NCBI GenBank assembly: GCA_001898465.1
Contig: MKTX01000007.1
Location: forward strand, 186,001-250,000
Direction of reading: 5' to 3'
DNA from: Sphingobacteriales bacterium 39-19
Lineage (GTDB): Bacteria > Bacteroidota > Bacteroidia > Chitinophagales > Chitinophagaceae
Length of the DNA stretch: 64,000 nt
Positions 36,553 to 45,540 of this stretch are shown one piece after another (the stretch's first letter is position 1; each line of letters begins with the position of its first letter). The notes beneath the pieces were generated by a model that did no database searches, had not been told where the DNA came from, and worked only from the letters and a program-made list of their open reading frames with translations. The translations under genes were made by a program, and so were the position numbers.

Positions 36553-37084
36553 TAAGCATTTTTTTTATTCATTACATTAAGCGATCTGCAATCGATTGAT
36601 CTCAGCCTGCCCGCTTGTGCAAAAAATTTTAAACCATAATATATCCTGCGAATTTGTGTTAAAAATTCTGCCGGATTATGTAATCATTCCTGTTATTGAC
36701 TAATCATTTCAAAGAGGTCTATTTTATTTTCTGAATCTATTTATTTATTGCCAGGTTGTTCCATTTTGTATTTTATAAATTCTGAAGAACCGGGGAAATT
36801 AATTGGAAATATTGCCTCTTCAAAATTTTCAATTTCCCATTCTTATTTTATTCACTCATTGCCTTTTTTGTTTTTCTAATTGCATCAAAAATTTATTTAA
36901 TTCCGGCCATTACATCGCCATATAATGAATAGAGTACTATTGGTTAATATTTTCAATCTATACTAAGTTAGTTATGCTCCCCTCAGGGCATATAAATACT
37001 GGTAATTATTTGTTTGTAAAATAGGATGTATAAAAAAACTGCCGGGTATTAACCGGCAGTTTTTAATTTGGTTGTACTTATGAT
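36553..37084 (+). other. 532-nt AT-rich intergenic region
   Basis: No open frame of coding quality on either strand. The tail end holds the hairpin terminator of the lamin-tail gene. The rest is pyrimidine-rich and AT-rich, with no recognisable tRNA, riboswitch or repeat. It marks the boundary between the polysaccharide export pair and the nucleic-acid locus and may be a decayed gene remnant. Confidence 0.6.
37033..37064 (-). terminator. Rho-independent terminator for the lamin-tail T9SS protein
   Basis: AAAACTGCCGG pairs with CCGGCAGTTTT around a short loop, with T runs on both strands. It is 20 nt past the stop of the minus-strand gene. Confidence 0.85.
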
Positions 37085-40000
37085 TTATTGAACAATCACT
37101 TTTTGTGTAACTACATTATCCTGGTCTTTTACCCTTAAGATATATACCCCTGCAGATAATTTTGTGGCAGGTATTTTTAAGATAGATTCAGTTGACTGAA
37201 GTTCCATCATTTTTTTACCACTCATATCAGTAACGGTTACCTGGTAAGGTTGGTTGCTGTTACCGGCAATATACAAGTTAATGTAATCGCTGGCCGGGTT
37301 TGGATTTATCATGATACTGTATGCGGAGTTGAACAAAATAGTTTTAACACCGGTAAGTGAAACTTTTTGATCATTATCTACCATTGCAATACGATAATAG
37401 TTAATGCCTTTTACCGGATTTTCATCCAGTATGGCATAGTGTAACCGATTACTACTATTACCTGCAGCTTGCAGGGTACGTATAACTGTCCAGTCTCTGC
37501 CATTTACAGATCTTTCTACCCTAAATTCACGTGTATTCACTTCCTGTTCTGTAGCCCATGAAATTTTTACTGCACTATTTTGTTTTTGTACATTAAAGGC
37601 AGTTAAAGTTACTGGCAATACATTATTGGCAATTGCACCAAATGTAAAGGGGCTGTATTGGCTTACATTATTAACTGTTACACTACCACTACTGGTTGTA
37701 TTAGCTACGTTTGGCGTACCTCCCAAATCATCCCAGTCGCTGCCATCAAAATGGGCAATACGAATACCAGAAGGAACAAAAATATTACTACGGCTATCAG
37801 TATAATGTAATGTAAGATTGGCAGTAGCACTATTGGTACGGTTAATCACCCAATACTCAGTAGGGCTCACATTATACTGAGGGTATAAAGCGGCTGTTGC
37901 AGGATCAATAGTAGCATTGCCATAACCACTAAAGAAGTATTCAACAGAATAATTACTGTTTCCGCTTAAAGCCGCAATATCTACAGGTGCATATTTATCG
38001 CCCTTACCAACCGGGAAGGTAAAGTTCGTGTTACCGTATTTGGCCATATTCCCATCCAGCAATGAACTGGCAGAACCCCCGCTAACCGAAGAGCCGGCAT
38101 CCATGCTAAAGGTTTTACCGCTGGCCATTACAACTTTACCATTGCTAAAGCTGGCCACGCCATTTACCGTAATATCATCATTAATCAATAAGGTATCTGA
38201 TGCGATAGAAGGGCCCAGGTTAATAGTGAAATTATTTAAATAGGCATCTATTTCAAAACGCAGTACCCCTGCATTTCCGGATCCGGTTTGGCGGGCAATA
38301 CTAATATTAGCGCCTTCTGCATAAATTTTACCTAATGCGGCATTTGTTACATAACCGCCACCCACAACATTTAATGTGTTTCCGGCAAGATTAAGTAAAG
38401 TATTGGCCTGGCTTAATTGTAAACCTCCGCTGGTTGCATTCCCTAAAGTAAGGGTGGTATTGGTACCGGTTTCAATGGTACAAACTTCTGAAGAATCTCT
38501 TTGTAAGCGGAAGATTTTAATATCGGTACCGTTGCCAAATAAATTTTTAGAGGGGCCATCTCCATTCATTTTCAGTGTAAGCCTTGCTGCATCCCCAGAA
38601 GGAGAAGGTTCAAAAGCCGAGCCACCACTAAAAACAACATTTCCTAAAGCATTTAAAGTAGAGAAAGAGGGGCTGTTCCCATTCATACTCACCACTCCAT
38701 TTGCTGTAAAATCACCCCGGGTTGTGGTAACGCCCCCGGAGAAATATTTTAAACCACCTGTAAGCTTTAAATTATAAAAACTGATAGCTGGTATGCGAAT
38801 GGTATCGGAAGTGGTAGTTCCGCTCTGTGCGAAATCAACAGTAGAGCCTGTAGCCAGGTTGTTTAAGAATGGCCTGCGTTCATTTTGCAGAACCAGGGTG
38901 CCATTATTTAAAACATCAATCCTGGTGGCAGATGTTACAGAATCTACACCGGGTAATACGGTAAATGTGATCGGGTTAATACCATCGCCAATTACCAGTT
39001 TAGAACTGCTGGGGGTAATTCCCAATACACCACTGTAATTTGCATTTGCCTGGTTTACGATATTGAAACTTTGGTAAGCATCCGTAAAGTTGGCGGGAGA
39101 GGGGCCGGTACCATCTAAAGTACTGCTCCATGTTCCCAGGTTGGTTAAACCCAGGTTTGCCTTGGTATTATAATAAGCAGCGCTTACCGTTCCATTTACG
39201 TTTAATGGTGCTGCTGCAGCGCCGCCACCGGTATGAACAACACTGGAGCTAAATGCTCCCAAAGGTGCTGTGGCAGCAATTCTTACATATAAGGTTGTTG
39301 ATAAAGTACCTCCCGTGTACGGAACTAAAATAGGGCTTGTTGTATAAGGGCCGCCTGTAGTGGTAGAAATTTCTAAATCAGTTCCCGGTGTTACCGTAAT
39401 ATTACCCGAAGCGGGGGTAAGTAAAGTGCCATCCAGGGTATATGCCGATTCAGCCGAAGGACTGCCTAAAGTTACCTGTAAACCGGTAACGGTAGGATAA
39501 GCGGATAATATGGGGCTCGGTGCACCACATGGATTGGCAGGTGAACTGCTATTCCGGGGGGCAACATCCAAAACTTCAAAATCTGAGCTATTGTTATTTG
39601 TTTCAGTACAGCCATTCGATTTCCTGAACATACTTTTGCTGTTACTAATTCCTGTGGGCGTAAATACGGCAGCTTCAAAACAACTGCCCCCACCATAACC
39701 TAAAGCATCTACAACCGAAGAGGCGGTACAGCCATTTGTACCACTTAATGCAGTATTATCATTTACAAGAGCTACTTTACCCGTGGTACCACTCATATTG
39801 AAACTACCCGTTGCATCAGTAGTAGGTAATGGTACACCTGTTGATCCGCCGCCCAGGCCTATTAAATAATATTTACCCGGCGAAATAGATCCGCTTAAAG
39901 TAGTTACTGCCCATGAAGTACCAGTAGCCGAAGCATATTGTACTGACCACCCGGTAATATCTACGGCACTTGACCCCGCATTAAATAATTCAATAAAATC

Positions 40001-40114
40001 ATTGGTATAGGTAGCTGCACTATTACCGCCGCCGCCATATACCTGGCTTATTCTTACCTGGGCAAATGAGCCCATTGTACAAATAAGAAATAGGAGTGTA
40101 AAAATCTTCTTCAT
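37085..40114 (-). CDS. secreted lamin-tail domain protein with T9SS type A sorting domain
   Basis: A 1009-residue secreted protein. Signal peptide (1-18) is followed by a lamin-tail domain (about 20-135, RISQVYGGGGNS, NDFIELFNAGSS, VDITGWSVQY) and a beta-sandwich module (about 205-315). A long Ser/Thr/Asn/Gly-rich region rich in beta repeats (about 320-850) leads to a fibronectin-like segment and a C-terminal T9SS sorting domain (about 930-1009, INPNPASDYINLYI, GVYILRV). Lamin-tail domains are known beside secreted nucleases. The export route is established for this tail type; the ligand is inferred from the neighbouring nuclease. A paralogous N-terminus occurs at 45541-48012. Confidence 0.88.
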   Translation of the reverse strand: MKKIFTLLFLICTMGSFAQVRISQVYGGGGNSAATYTNDFIELFNAGSSAVDITGWSVQYASATGTSWAVTTLSGSISPGKYYLIGLGGGSTGVPLPTTDATGSFNMSGTTGKVALVNDNTALSGTNGCTASSVVDALGYGGGSCFEAAVFTPTGISNSKSMFRKSNGCTETNNNSSDFEVLDVAPRNSSSPANPCGAPSPILSAYPTVTGLQVTLGSPSAESAYTLDGTLLTPASGNITVTPGTDLEISTTTGGPYTTSPILVPYTGGTLSTTLYVRIAATAPLGAFSSSVVHTGGGAAAAPLNVNGTVSAAYYNTKANLGLTNLGTWSSTLDGTGPSPANFTDAYQSFNIVNQANANYSGVLGITPSSSKLVIGDGINPITFTVLPGVDSVTSATRIDVLNNGTLVLQNERRPFLNNLATGSTVDFAQSGTTTSDTIRIPAISFYNLKLTGGLKYFSGGVTTTRGDFTANGVVSMNGNSPSFSTLNALGNVVFSGGSAFEPSPSGDAARLTLKMNGDGPSKNLFGNGTDIKIFRLQRDSSEVCTIETGTNTTLTLGNATSGGLQLSQANTLLNLAGNTLNVVGGGYVTNAALGKIYAEGANISIARQTGSGNAGVLRFEIDAYLNNFTINLGPSIASDTLLINDDITVNGVASFSNGKVVMASGKTFSMDAGSSVSGGSASSLLDGNMAKYGNTNFTFPVGKGDKYAPVDIAALSGNSNYSVEYFFSGYGNATIDPATAALYPQYNVSPTEYWVINRTNSATANLTLHYTDSRSNIFVPSGIRIAHFDGSDWDDLGGTPNVANTTSSGSVTVNNVSQYSPFTFGAIANNVLPVTLTAFNVQKQNSAVKISWATEQEVNTREFRVERSVNGRDWTVIRTLQAAGNSSNRLHYAILDENPVKGINYYRIAMVDNDQKVSLTGVKTILFNSAYSIMINPNPASDYINLYIAGNSNQPYQVTVTDMSGKKMMELQSTESILKIPATKLSAGVYILRVKDQDNVVTQKVIVQ

Positions 40115-40140
40115 GTGTTTGTAATTTATGTAAGGGATAG

Positions 40141-40148
40141 CAAAAATA
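40141..40148 (-). promoter_or_regulatory. candidate -7 box (TATTTTTG) for the lamin-tail gene
   Basis: Minus-strand TATTTTTG, 26 nt upstream of the ATG at 40114. It matches TAnnTTTG; the -33 part is unclear. Confidence 0.4.
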
Positions 40149-40326
40149 CAGCATATAAGCCTCTTTGCCTTGTTTTTTTATGATTTAAATTTAAAAATCT
40201 TCCTGCATCGGCCCTGGCCGGCGGCGATCCGTTTTTAATCATTTTTAAATAGCAAAAATGAATCCGGTTTGCTATTCAGATGATTAAACATAATGTACGA
40301 ATATTTCTTGAATTAACAGAAGTTAT

Positions 40327-41364
40327 TTATTCAACTTTTTTGAGGAACATTATATAAGTAGGAAAATGATCACTGTATCCATAATTATATGTAATTCCAT
40401 CCCAGGTGCGTTTACTGTACCCCCGGTATTTTCCTGTTTTTTGCACTAAAAAGTCCCGGTTAAAGATGCTTGCCTTCTGGTAAAAATAACCGGTTTGTTC
40501 TTTATTCAGCCAGCCATAAGAAACTAAAATCTGGTCAAAGAGACCCCAGGCATCCTGGTATGCAAGGGTACCAATTCCTTTTTTATACATTTCAACCCAG
40601 GGGTTATACATTTCACCCGGTTCTACTTTTTTAATTTTATCTTTTGCAGCTATTACTTTAGTTAAACTGGGGCTCACCGGGTCATCGTTTAAATCGCCCA
40701 TCAGTACCACTTTTGTTAATGGGTTTATAGCCATTAATGAATCAATGCGGGCTTTCGCTACTGCTGCTGCAGCAGCCCTTGCGGGGGCAGAGCGTTCTTC
40801 GCCACCACTCCGGCTGGGCCAGTGGTTCACAAAAACATGAATGGTATCGCCATCCAAAATCCCTTTTACATACAGTACATCCCGGGTATAATAAGCGTCT
40901 TTTGAACCTCCGGGTAATTGCACAAAAAGAGGAGCGCTAAAAATGGGTTTAAAATATTTGGGATTATAAATAAGGCCCACATCCACACCCCGTGCATCGG
41001 GAGAATTATAATGAACAAACTTTAGGTTCCTGTATTTAAGTTTTGGGCGATGTACCAGGTCAGTTAATACGGTGTCATTTTCTATTTCGGCTACCCCCAG
41101 TAAGGCCACACCATCCGGGTTAATGTCAGTTCCTATTTGTGAAATAACATCTGATAACCGGTCTAATTTATCAAAATATACTCTTGAATTGTAGTTTCTT
41201 TCGCTATTGGGTAAGAATTCTTCATCATTCTTAAAGGGGTCATTTATGGTGTCATAAAGATTTTCCAGGTTGTAGAAGCCAATGATAGAAACTTTAAAAG
41301 ATGCTTTTTGTGCACTTAAGCTGTAGCAGCAGGCAACCAAAAGGATAGTATAAATATATTTCAT
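40327..41364 (-). CDS. secreted endonuclease/exonuclease/phosphatase family enzyme
   Basis: A 345-residue protein with a signal peptide (about 1-18, ending SLSAQK). The start is the ATG at 41364, because the longer reading (41409) puts 15 residues before the signal. EEP catalytic motifs are all present: FYNLENLYD (Asn), VAEIEN (metal Glu), RGVDVGLIY, VNHWPSRSGG (His), MGDLNDDP (Asp-x-Asn) and the C-terminal YSDHFPTY (Asp-His). The family includes DNases, RNases and phosphoesterases. Secretion plus the neighbouring lamin-tail proteins and receptor suggest degradation of extracellular nucleic acid (inference). Confidence 0.9.
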   Translation of the reverse strand: MKYIYTILLVACCYSLSAQKASFKVSIIGFYNLENLYDTINDPFKNDEEFLPNSERNYNSRVYFDKLDRLSDVISQIGTDINPDGVALLGVAEIENDTVLTDLVHRPKLKYRNLKFVHYNSPDARGVDVGLIYNPKYFKPIFSAPLFVQLPGGSKDAYYTRDVLYVKGILDGDTIHVFVNHWPSRSGGEERSAPARAAAAAVAKARIDSLMAINPLTKVVLMGDLNDDPVSPSLTKVIAAKDKIKKVEPGEMYNPWVEMYKKGIGTLAYQDAWGLFDQILVSYGWLNKEQTGYFYQKASIFNRDFLVQKTGKYRGYSKRTWDGITYNYGYSDHFPTYIMFLKKVE

Positions 41365-41476
41365 ATGCTTTAATAAGGGTCTCAAAGATAAATCTATTAT
41401 AGCTATCATAAACGGGTAAAATGAAAAATTTGCAGAAAAAAAAGTTCAAATTAACTATTCTTTCGTAAAACTATAA

Positions 41477-41484
41477 TAAATTTG
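41477..41484 (+). promoter_or_regulatory. candidate -7 box (TAAATTTG) for the TonB receptor operon
   Basis: TAAATTTG matches TAnnTTTG, 23 nt before the ATG at 41508, in the gap divergent to the nuclease gene. No clear -33 TTTG. Confidence 0.45.
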
Positions 41485-41507
41485 CGTCTTTTAAACAAAA
41501 GTAATTT

Positions 41508-44075
41508 ATGAGAATTTTTACCAGCCGGTTGGCCCTGGTATTTTCTTTTTCGATTTTTGCTTTAGCCGTTCATGCACAGGTTCCTCAAAAAACCTCGCAG
41601 GATACTACTATTTTGCAGGAAGGAAAAGATGCCATGCTCGACAATATCCCTGTCATTTCTCTTGATGAAAATGATATGCAGGATGGAAGTGCACAAAATA
41701 TTTCTTCCCAGCTAAGCGCAGGAAGAGATCCTTTTTTAAGCGCCGCTTCTTTTCAGTTTAATGCGGTGCGATTTCGCATTAGAGGTTTTGATGCCGACAT
41801 GTTTAATACTTACATGAATGGCGTGCCCATGGAAAACCTGGATAATGGGTTTACACCATACGGGCTATGGGGTGGGTTAAATGATGTAATGCGTAACCGG
41901 GATCAAAGCCATGGTATGAAGGCAACCCCTTATGCCATTGGAGATCCGGGCGGGCTTACTTTCCTGGATACCCGGGCAAGCAAGCAGCGGGCTCAAACCA
42001 GTTTTAATTATGCTTTGAGTAACCGGAACTATACTCATCGTATTATGATAACGCATAGTACCGGTATGAGTAAAAAAGGCTGGGCATTCTCTTTATCCGG
42101 CTCACGGCGCTGGGCTGAAGAAGGATATACGGATGGTACTTATTATGATGGCTACTCGGCTTTTGCAGGGGTAGATAAAAAAATAAACGACCGCAACCTG
42201 TTATCTTTTGTTGCTTTTGTGACTCCTACCGAGAATGGCCGTCAGGGCGCATCTGTTCCTGAAATGCTTGAAATTACAGGAGATCATTTTTATAATCCTT
42301 ATTGGGGATATCAAAATGGTAAAAAAAGAAATGCCAGTGTGGCAAAATCTGCACAGCCGGTTTTTATATTAACACACGATTGGAAAGTAAATGATAAGAC
42401 CAATATCTTAACTGCCGTTTCTTATATTTTTGGTAACCGCAGCGTGAGTGGATTAGATTGGTATAATGCAGCCGACCCAAGGCCGGATTACTACCGTTAT
42501 TTACCCAGCTACCAGGAAGATCCGGCAGCAGCAGAGGCGGTTCTGAATGCTTTACAATCTGATGTAAATCTTCGCCAGATAAACTGGGATAAACTATACA
42601 ATGCCAACTATGGTAATATTGCAACCATCAAAAATGCAAATGGTATTACCGGCAACGATATTACCGGGAAACGCAGTGTGTATATTGTAGAGAACAGGAA
42701 TGTATATACCAACCGTTTGAATTTTAATACCACGATCAACAAATCTTTGGCCGAACATATTGATTTTACCACAGGCGGTTCTTTTCAATATCAAAAAAAT
42801 CATTATTACAAAACAGTAAATGATTTACTGGGAGGCGATTTTTATGTAGACCTGAACCAGTTTGCAGAAAGGGATTTCGCATCTGATCCTAAAGCCAATC
42901 AAAATAATCTTTTAGCACCCAACCGGATCCTGGGCGTGGGTGATGATTTTGGTTATAATTACGATATCGAAATAAAGAAAGCAACAGTGTGGGTGCAATC
43001 TGTTTTTAAATATAATAAAGTAGATTTCTTTATTGGGGCAGAGCACTCTTTCACCAATTTCTTTAGGGTAGGCCATGCCCAGGTAGGTCTTTTCCCTAAC
43101 GACTCTTACGGAAAATCAAAAGTGAATAATTTTTACAATTACACTTTTAAAGGAGGAATCACTTATAAAATAGATGGCAGAAATTATCTTTTCACCAACG
43201 GATCGTATTTAACAAGGGCTCCGTTTTTTGAAAATGCATATATCGCTCCCCGTACCCGTGACATCGTGCAGGATGATCTAAAATCAGAACGTATTGGATC
43301 GGTAGAAGCGGGTTATGTAATGAATGCTCCCCGTTTAAAAATAAGGTTAACCGGTTATTATACCGATTTTAAAGATGGTATGAATGTGCTTACTTTTTAC
43401 CATGATGAATACCGCAACTTTGTGAACTATGCCATTAGTGGAATCAATAAGAGGCAATATGGTGGGGAATTTGGGGTTGATGCAAAAGTGTACAAAGGAC
43501 TTAGTGTAAATGCCGCCGCCGCAGTAGGGAGATTCTTTTACACCAGCAGGCAGGAAGCCGTTGTAACTGTTGATAACAGTGCCAGTGTAATTTCTAAGGA
43601 TCTTATTTATGCAAAAAATTATAATCTGCCTACACCGCAGGAAGCATATACGATTGGTTTAGATTATCGCTCTCCTAAATTTTGGTTTGTAAATGTAAAC
43701 TTCAATTATTTCGATAACATGTGGCTTGATTTTAACCCCCTTCGCCGTACTGCATCTGCCGTAAATGGAGTGGATCCCGCAAGCCCCTTGTGGCATGAAA
43801 TTATTGACCAGGAACATTTACAATCGCAATACACCGTAAATGCATTTGCTGGTTACTCCTGGATGATGAACCGCAAAATAAAAGGCCTAAAAAAGAGAAC
43901 TTATCTTGCCTTTAATTTTGGTGTAAACAACTTATTGAACAATACCGACATCGTATCGGGTGGATATGAACAACTTCGTTTCGATTTTAATGAAAAGAAT
44001 GTAGGTAAATTTCCGCCTAAACGATTTTATTCTTATGGCTTAAACTATTTTGCCAGTATCGGGCTGAGGTTTTAA
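41508..44075 (+). CDS. TonB-dependent outer membrane receptor
   Basis: An 855-residue receptor with a signal peptide (about 1-24, ending AVHAQ). It then has a short leader, a plug (about 45-160, with FRIRGFDADMFNTYMNGVPMEN, split here as FRIRGFDADM and TYMNGVPMEN) and a barrel to the C-terminal strand ending YFASIGLRF. It lacks the carboxypeptidase-regulatory domain typical of SusC and has no SusD partner, so it is a different class from the receptor at 10837. It heads the plus-strand unit with the DUF5689 and lamin-tail genes, divergent from the secreted nuclease. Uptake of a nucleic-acid breakdown product is inferred from context only. Confidence 0.93.
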   Translation: MRIFTSRLALVFSFSIFALAVHAQVPQKTSQDTTILQEGKDAMLDNIPVISLDENDMQDGSAQNISSQLSAGRDPFLSAASFQFNAVRFRIRGFDADMFNTYMNGVPMENLDNGFTPYGLWGGLNDVMRNRDQSHGMKATPYAIGDPGGLTFLDTRASKQRAQTSFNYALSNRNYTHRIMITHSTGMSKKGWAFSLSGSRRWAEEGYTDGTYYDGYSAFAGVDKKINDRNLLSFVAFVTPTENGRQGASVPEMLEITGDHFYNPYWGYQNGKKRNASVAKSAQPVFILTHDWKVNDKTNILTAVSYIFGNRSVSGLDWYNAADPRPDYYRYLPSYQEDPAAAEAVLNALQSDVNLRQINWDKLYNANYGNIATIKNANGITGNDITGKRSVYIVENRNVYTNRLNFNTTINKSLAEHIDFTTGGSFQYQKNHYYKTVNDLLGGDFYVDLNQFAERDFASDPKANQNNLLAPNRILGVGDDFGYNYDIEIKKATVWVQSVFKYNKVDFFIGAEHSFTNFFRVGHAQVGLFPNDSYGKSKVNNFYNYTFKGGITYKIDGRNYLFTNGSYLTRAPFFENAYIAPRTRDIVQDDLKSERIGSVEAGYVMNAPRLKIRLTGYYTDFKDGMNVLTFYHDEYRNFVNYAISGINKRQYGGEFGVDAKVYKGLSVNAAAAVGRFFYTSRQEAVVTVDNSASVISKDLIYAKNYNLPTPQEAYTIGLDYRSPKFWFVNVNFNYFDNMWLDFNPLRRTASAVNGVDPASPLWHEIIDQEHLQSQYTVNAFAGYSWMMNRKIKGLKKRTYLAFNFGVNNLLNNTDIVSGGYEQLRFDFNEKNVGKFPPKRFYSYGLNYFASIGLRF

Positions 44076-44115
44076 TAAAATAAAAAAATTAATTTAACGA
44101 CTTAAATAAAAAATC

Positions 44116-45468
44116 ATGAAGAAGTTTTTAAAACTTTCATTAATGTTAACCATACTGGCCTCATTTGCTGTATTGTTTAACTCATGCAAAAAAGAATTTG
44201 ATGCACCCCCGGCACCCGGCGATCCGGCTATTGTGGCCAATACCACTATTGCCGGGTTAAAAGCCATGCATACAACAGGTGGCGCTTATGATATTATTAA
44301 TGATGATATCATTATCTCAGGTATAGTTACTGCTAATGATAAAAGCGGGAACCTGTATAAACAATTGTATATCCAGGATTCAACCGGTGGTTTACAAATT
44401 ATGTTAGATGCTGCCAGTTTGTTTGGATCTTATCCTGTAGGCCGCCGCTTATTTATCCGCTGTAAAGGATTATGCATAAGCGATTATAACCGTACTATGG
44501 AACTGGGTGTAAAAGCAACGATTAATGGGCTTCCCTCTATGGAGGGCATTCCCTCGGGCTTAATTAGTAAATATGTAATAGGCGGTTCTTTAAATAACCC
44601 GGTAGTTCCTATTGTAGTAAATTTAAATGATCTGACTACCAATATGCAGGATAAATACATTGGTTCATTAATTCAATTAGAAAATTTTCGGTTTACTGCC
44701 AACATGCTGAATCGTACTTATTCAGATACTTCGGCTTATAAGAGCACTACCAACTTAGATATACAAAATTGCAGTAGCCAAAGTACTATCATACGTACCA
44801 GTGCGTATGCGAATTTTGCGGGTGTACCTGTAGCCCAGGGCCGGGGTAACCTGGTAGCTATTTACACTGTATTTAATACCACAAAACAAATGATCATCAG
44901 GGATACAAATGATGTTCAGTTTACTGAGCCATGGGTTTGTGGTTTACCGCCCGGGGTGTTATTGCAAGAAGATTTTGAATCCATTGGAGCCAATAATGCG
45001 CCCTTGGTATTAGCGGGATGGAAAAATATAGGTGAAACCGGTAATGTGCTATTTCAAAATGCTGTTTTTGGTCCTGTAAAATGTGGTAAAATTTCAGCCT
45101 TTAATACTAGCCAGAGCAATGTAGTAAGTTGGTTAATTTCTCCTGCCGTAAATCTTACCGGGGCTACAGCACCCAAACTTACTTTTATGAATGCCGCTGG
45201 ATTTGCAAATGGAAACCCTAGTTTTAAAGTTTTGGTATCTACCAATTATGCAGGAGGAAATAATCCCTCTGCAAGCACCTGGACAGAAATTCCGGCAACC
45301 TTAGCAACAGCTCCCGCTTCGGGATATTCTCAATTTGTAAGTTCAGGCGTATTAAACCTTTCTCCTTATATCGGGCAAAATGTTTATATCGCTTTTAAAT
45401 ACCAGGGTTCCGACCCCGCTAATAACACCACTTACGAAATAGATGATGTAAAAGTAACTGCTCAATAA
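44116..45468 (+). CDS. DUF5689 lipoprotein with C-terminal choice-of-anchor J-like domain
   Basis: A 450-residue lipoprotein. The signal ends in a lipobox before Cys24 (LFNSC). The DUF5689 region (about 40-250) contains DDIIISGIVTANDKSGNLYKQLYIQD, which has the look of an OB-fold strand pattern as in secreted nuclease-associated domains. A C-terminal beta-sandwich (about 285-450, EDFESIG, GWKNIGETG, YEIDDVKVTAQ) resembles choice-of-anchor J. It starts 40 nt after the receptor stop, in the position where SusD-like partners usually sit. It probably binds the substrate at the cell surface (inference). Confidence 0.8.
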   Translation: MKKFLKLSLMLTILASFAVLFNSCKKEFDAPPAPGDPAIVANTTIAGLKAMHTTGGAYDIINDDIIISGIVTANDKSGNLYKQLYIQDSTGGLQIMLDAASLFGSYPVGRRLFIRCKGLCISDYNRTMELGVKATINGLPSMEGIPSGLISKYVIGGSLNNPVVPIVVNLNDLTTNMQDKYIGSLIQLENFRFTANMLNRTYSDTSAYKSTTNLDIQNCSSQSTIIRTSAYANFAGVPVAQGRGNLVAIYTVFNTTKQMIIRDTNDVQFTEPWVCGLPPGVLLQEDFESIGANNAPLVLAGWKNIGETGNVLFQNAVFGPVKCGKISAFNTSQSNVVSWLISPAVNLTGATAPKLTFMNAAGFANGNPSFKVLVSTNYAGGNNPSASTWTEIPATLATAPASGYSQFVSSGVLNLSPYIGQNVYIAFKYQGSDPANNTTYEIDDVKVTAQ

Positions 45469-45478
45469 TGAAAATTTA

Positions 45479-45523
45479 ATTTACGATAAGCGCCATGAAA
45501 GAAGCATGGCGCTTATCGTAAAT
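45479..45523. repeat. perfect 19-bp inverted repeat between DUF5689 and lamin-tail genes
   Basis: Left arm 45479-45497 (ATTTACGATAAGCGCCATG) and right arm 45505-45523 are exact reverse complements around the 7-nt loop AAAGAAG. It begins 10 nt after the DUF5689 stop and ends 17 nt before the next ATG. There is no proper T run on the plus strand, so it does not look like a simple terminator. An mRNA-stabilising or attenuating stem-loop is more likely. Confidence 0.9.
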
Positions 45524-45540
45524 ATTATATATAAAGTATT

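Noticed and set aside
36553..37032. Possible decayed gene in the intergenic gap
   Set aside because: No frame with recognisable residues; kept only as a question in the findings.
38028..39038. Plus-strand frames of 71-133 codons inside the lamin-tail gene
   Set aside because: Antisense shadows of a long repetitive Ser/Thr/Gly-rich gene; the minus-strand frame has signal peptide and T9SS tail.
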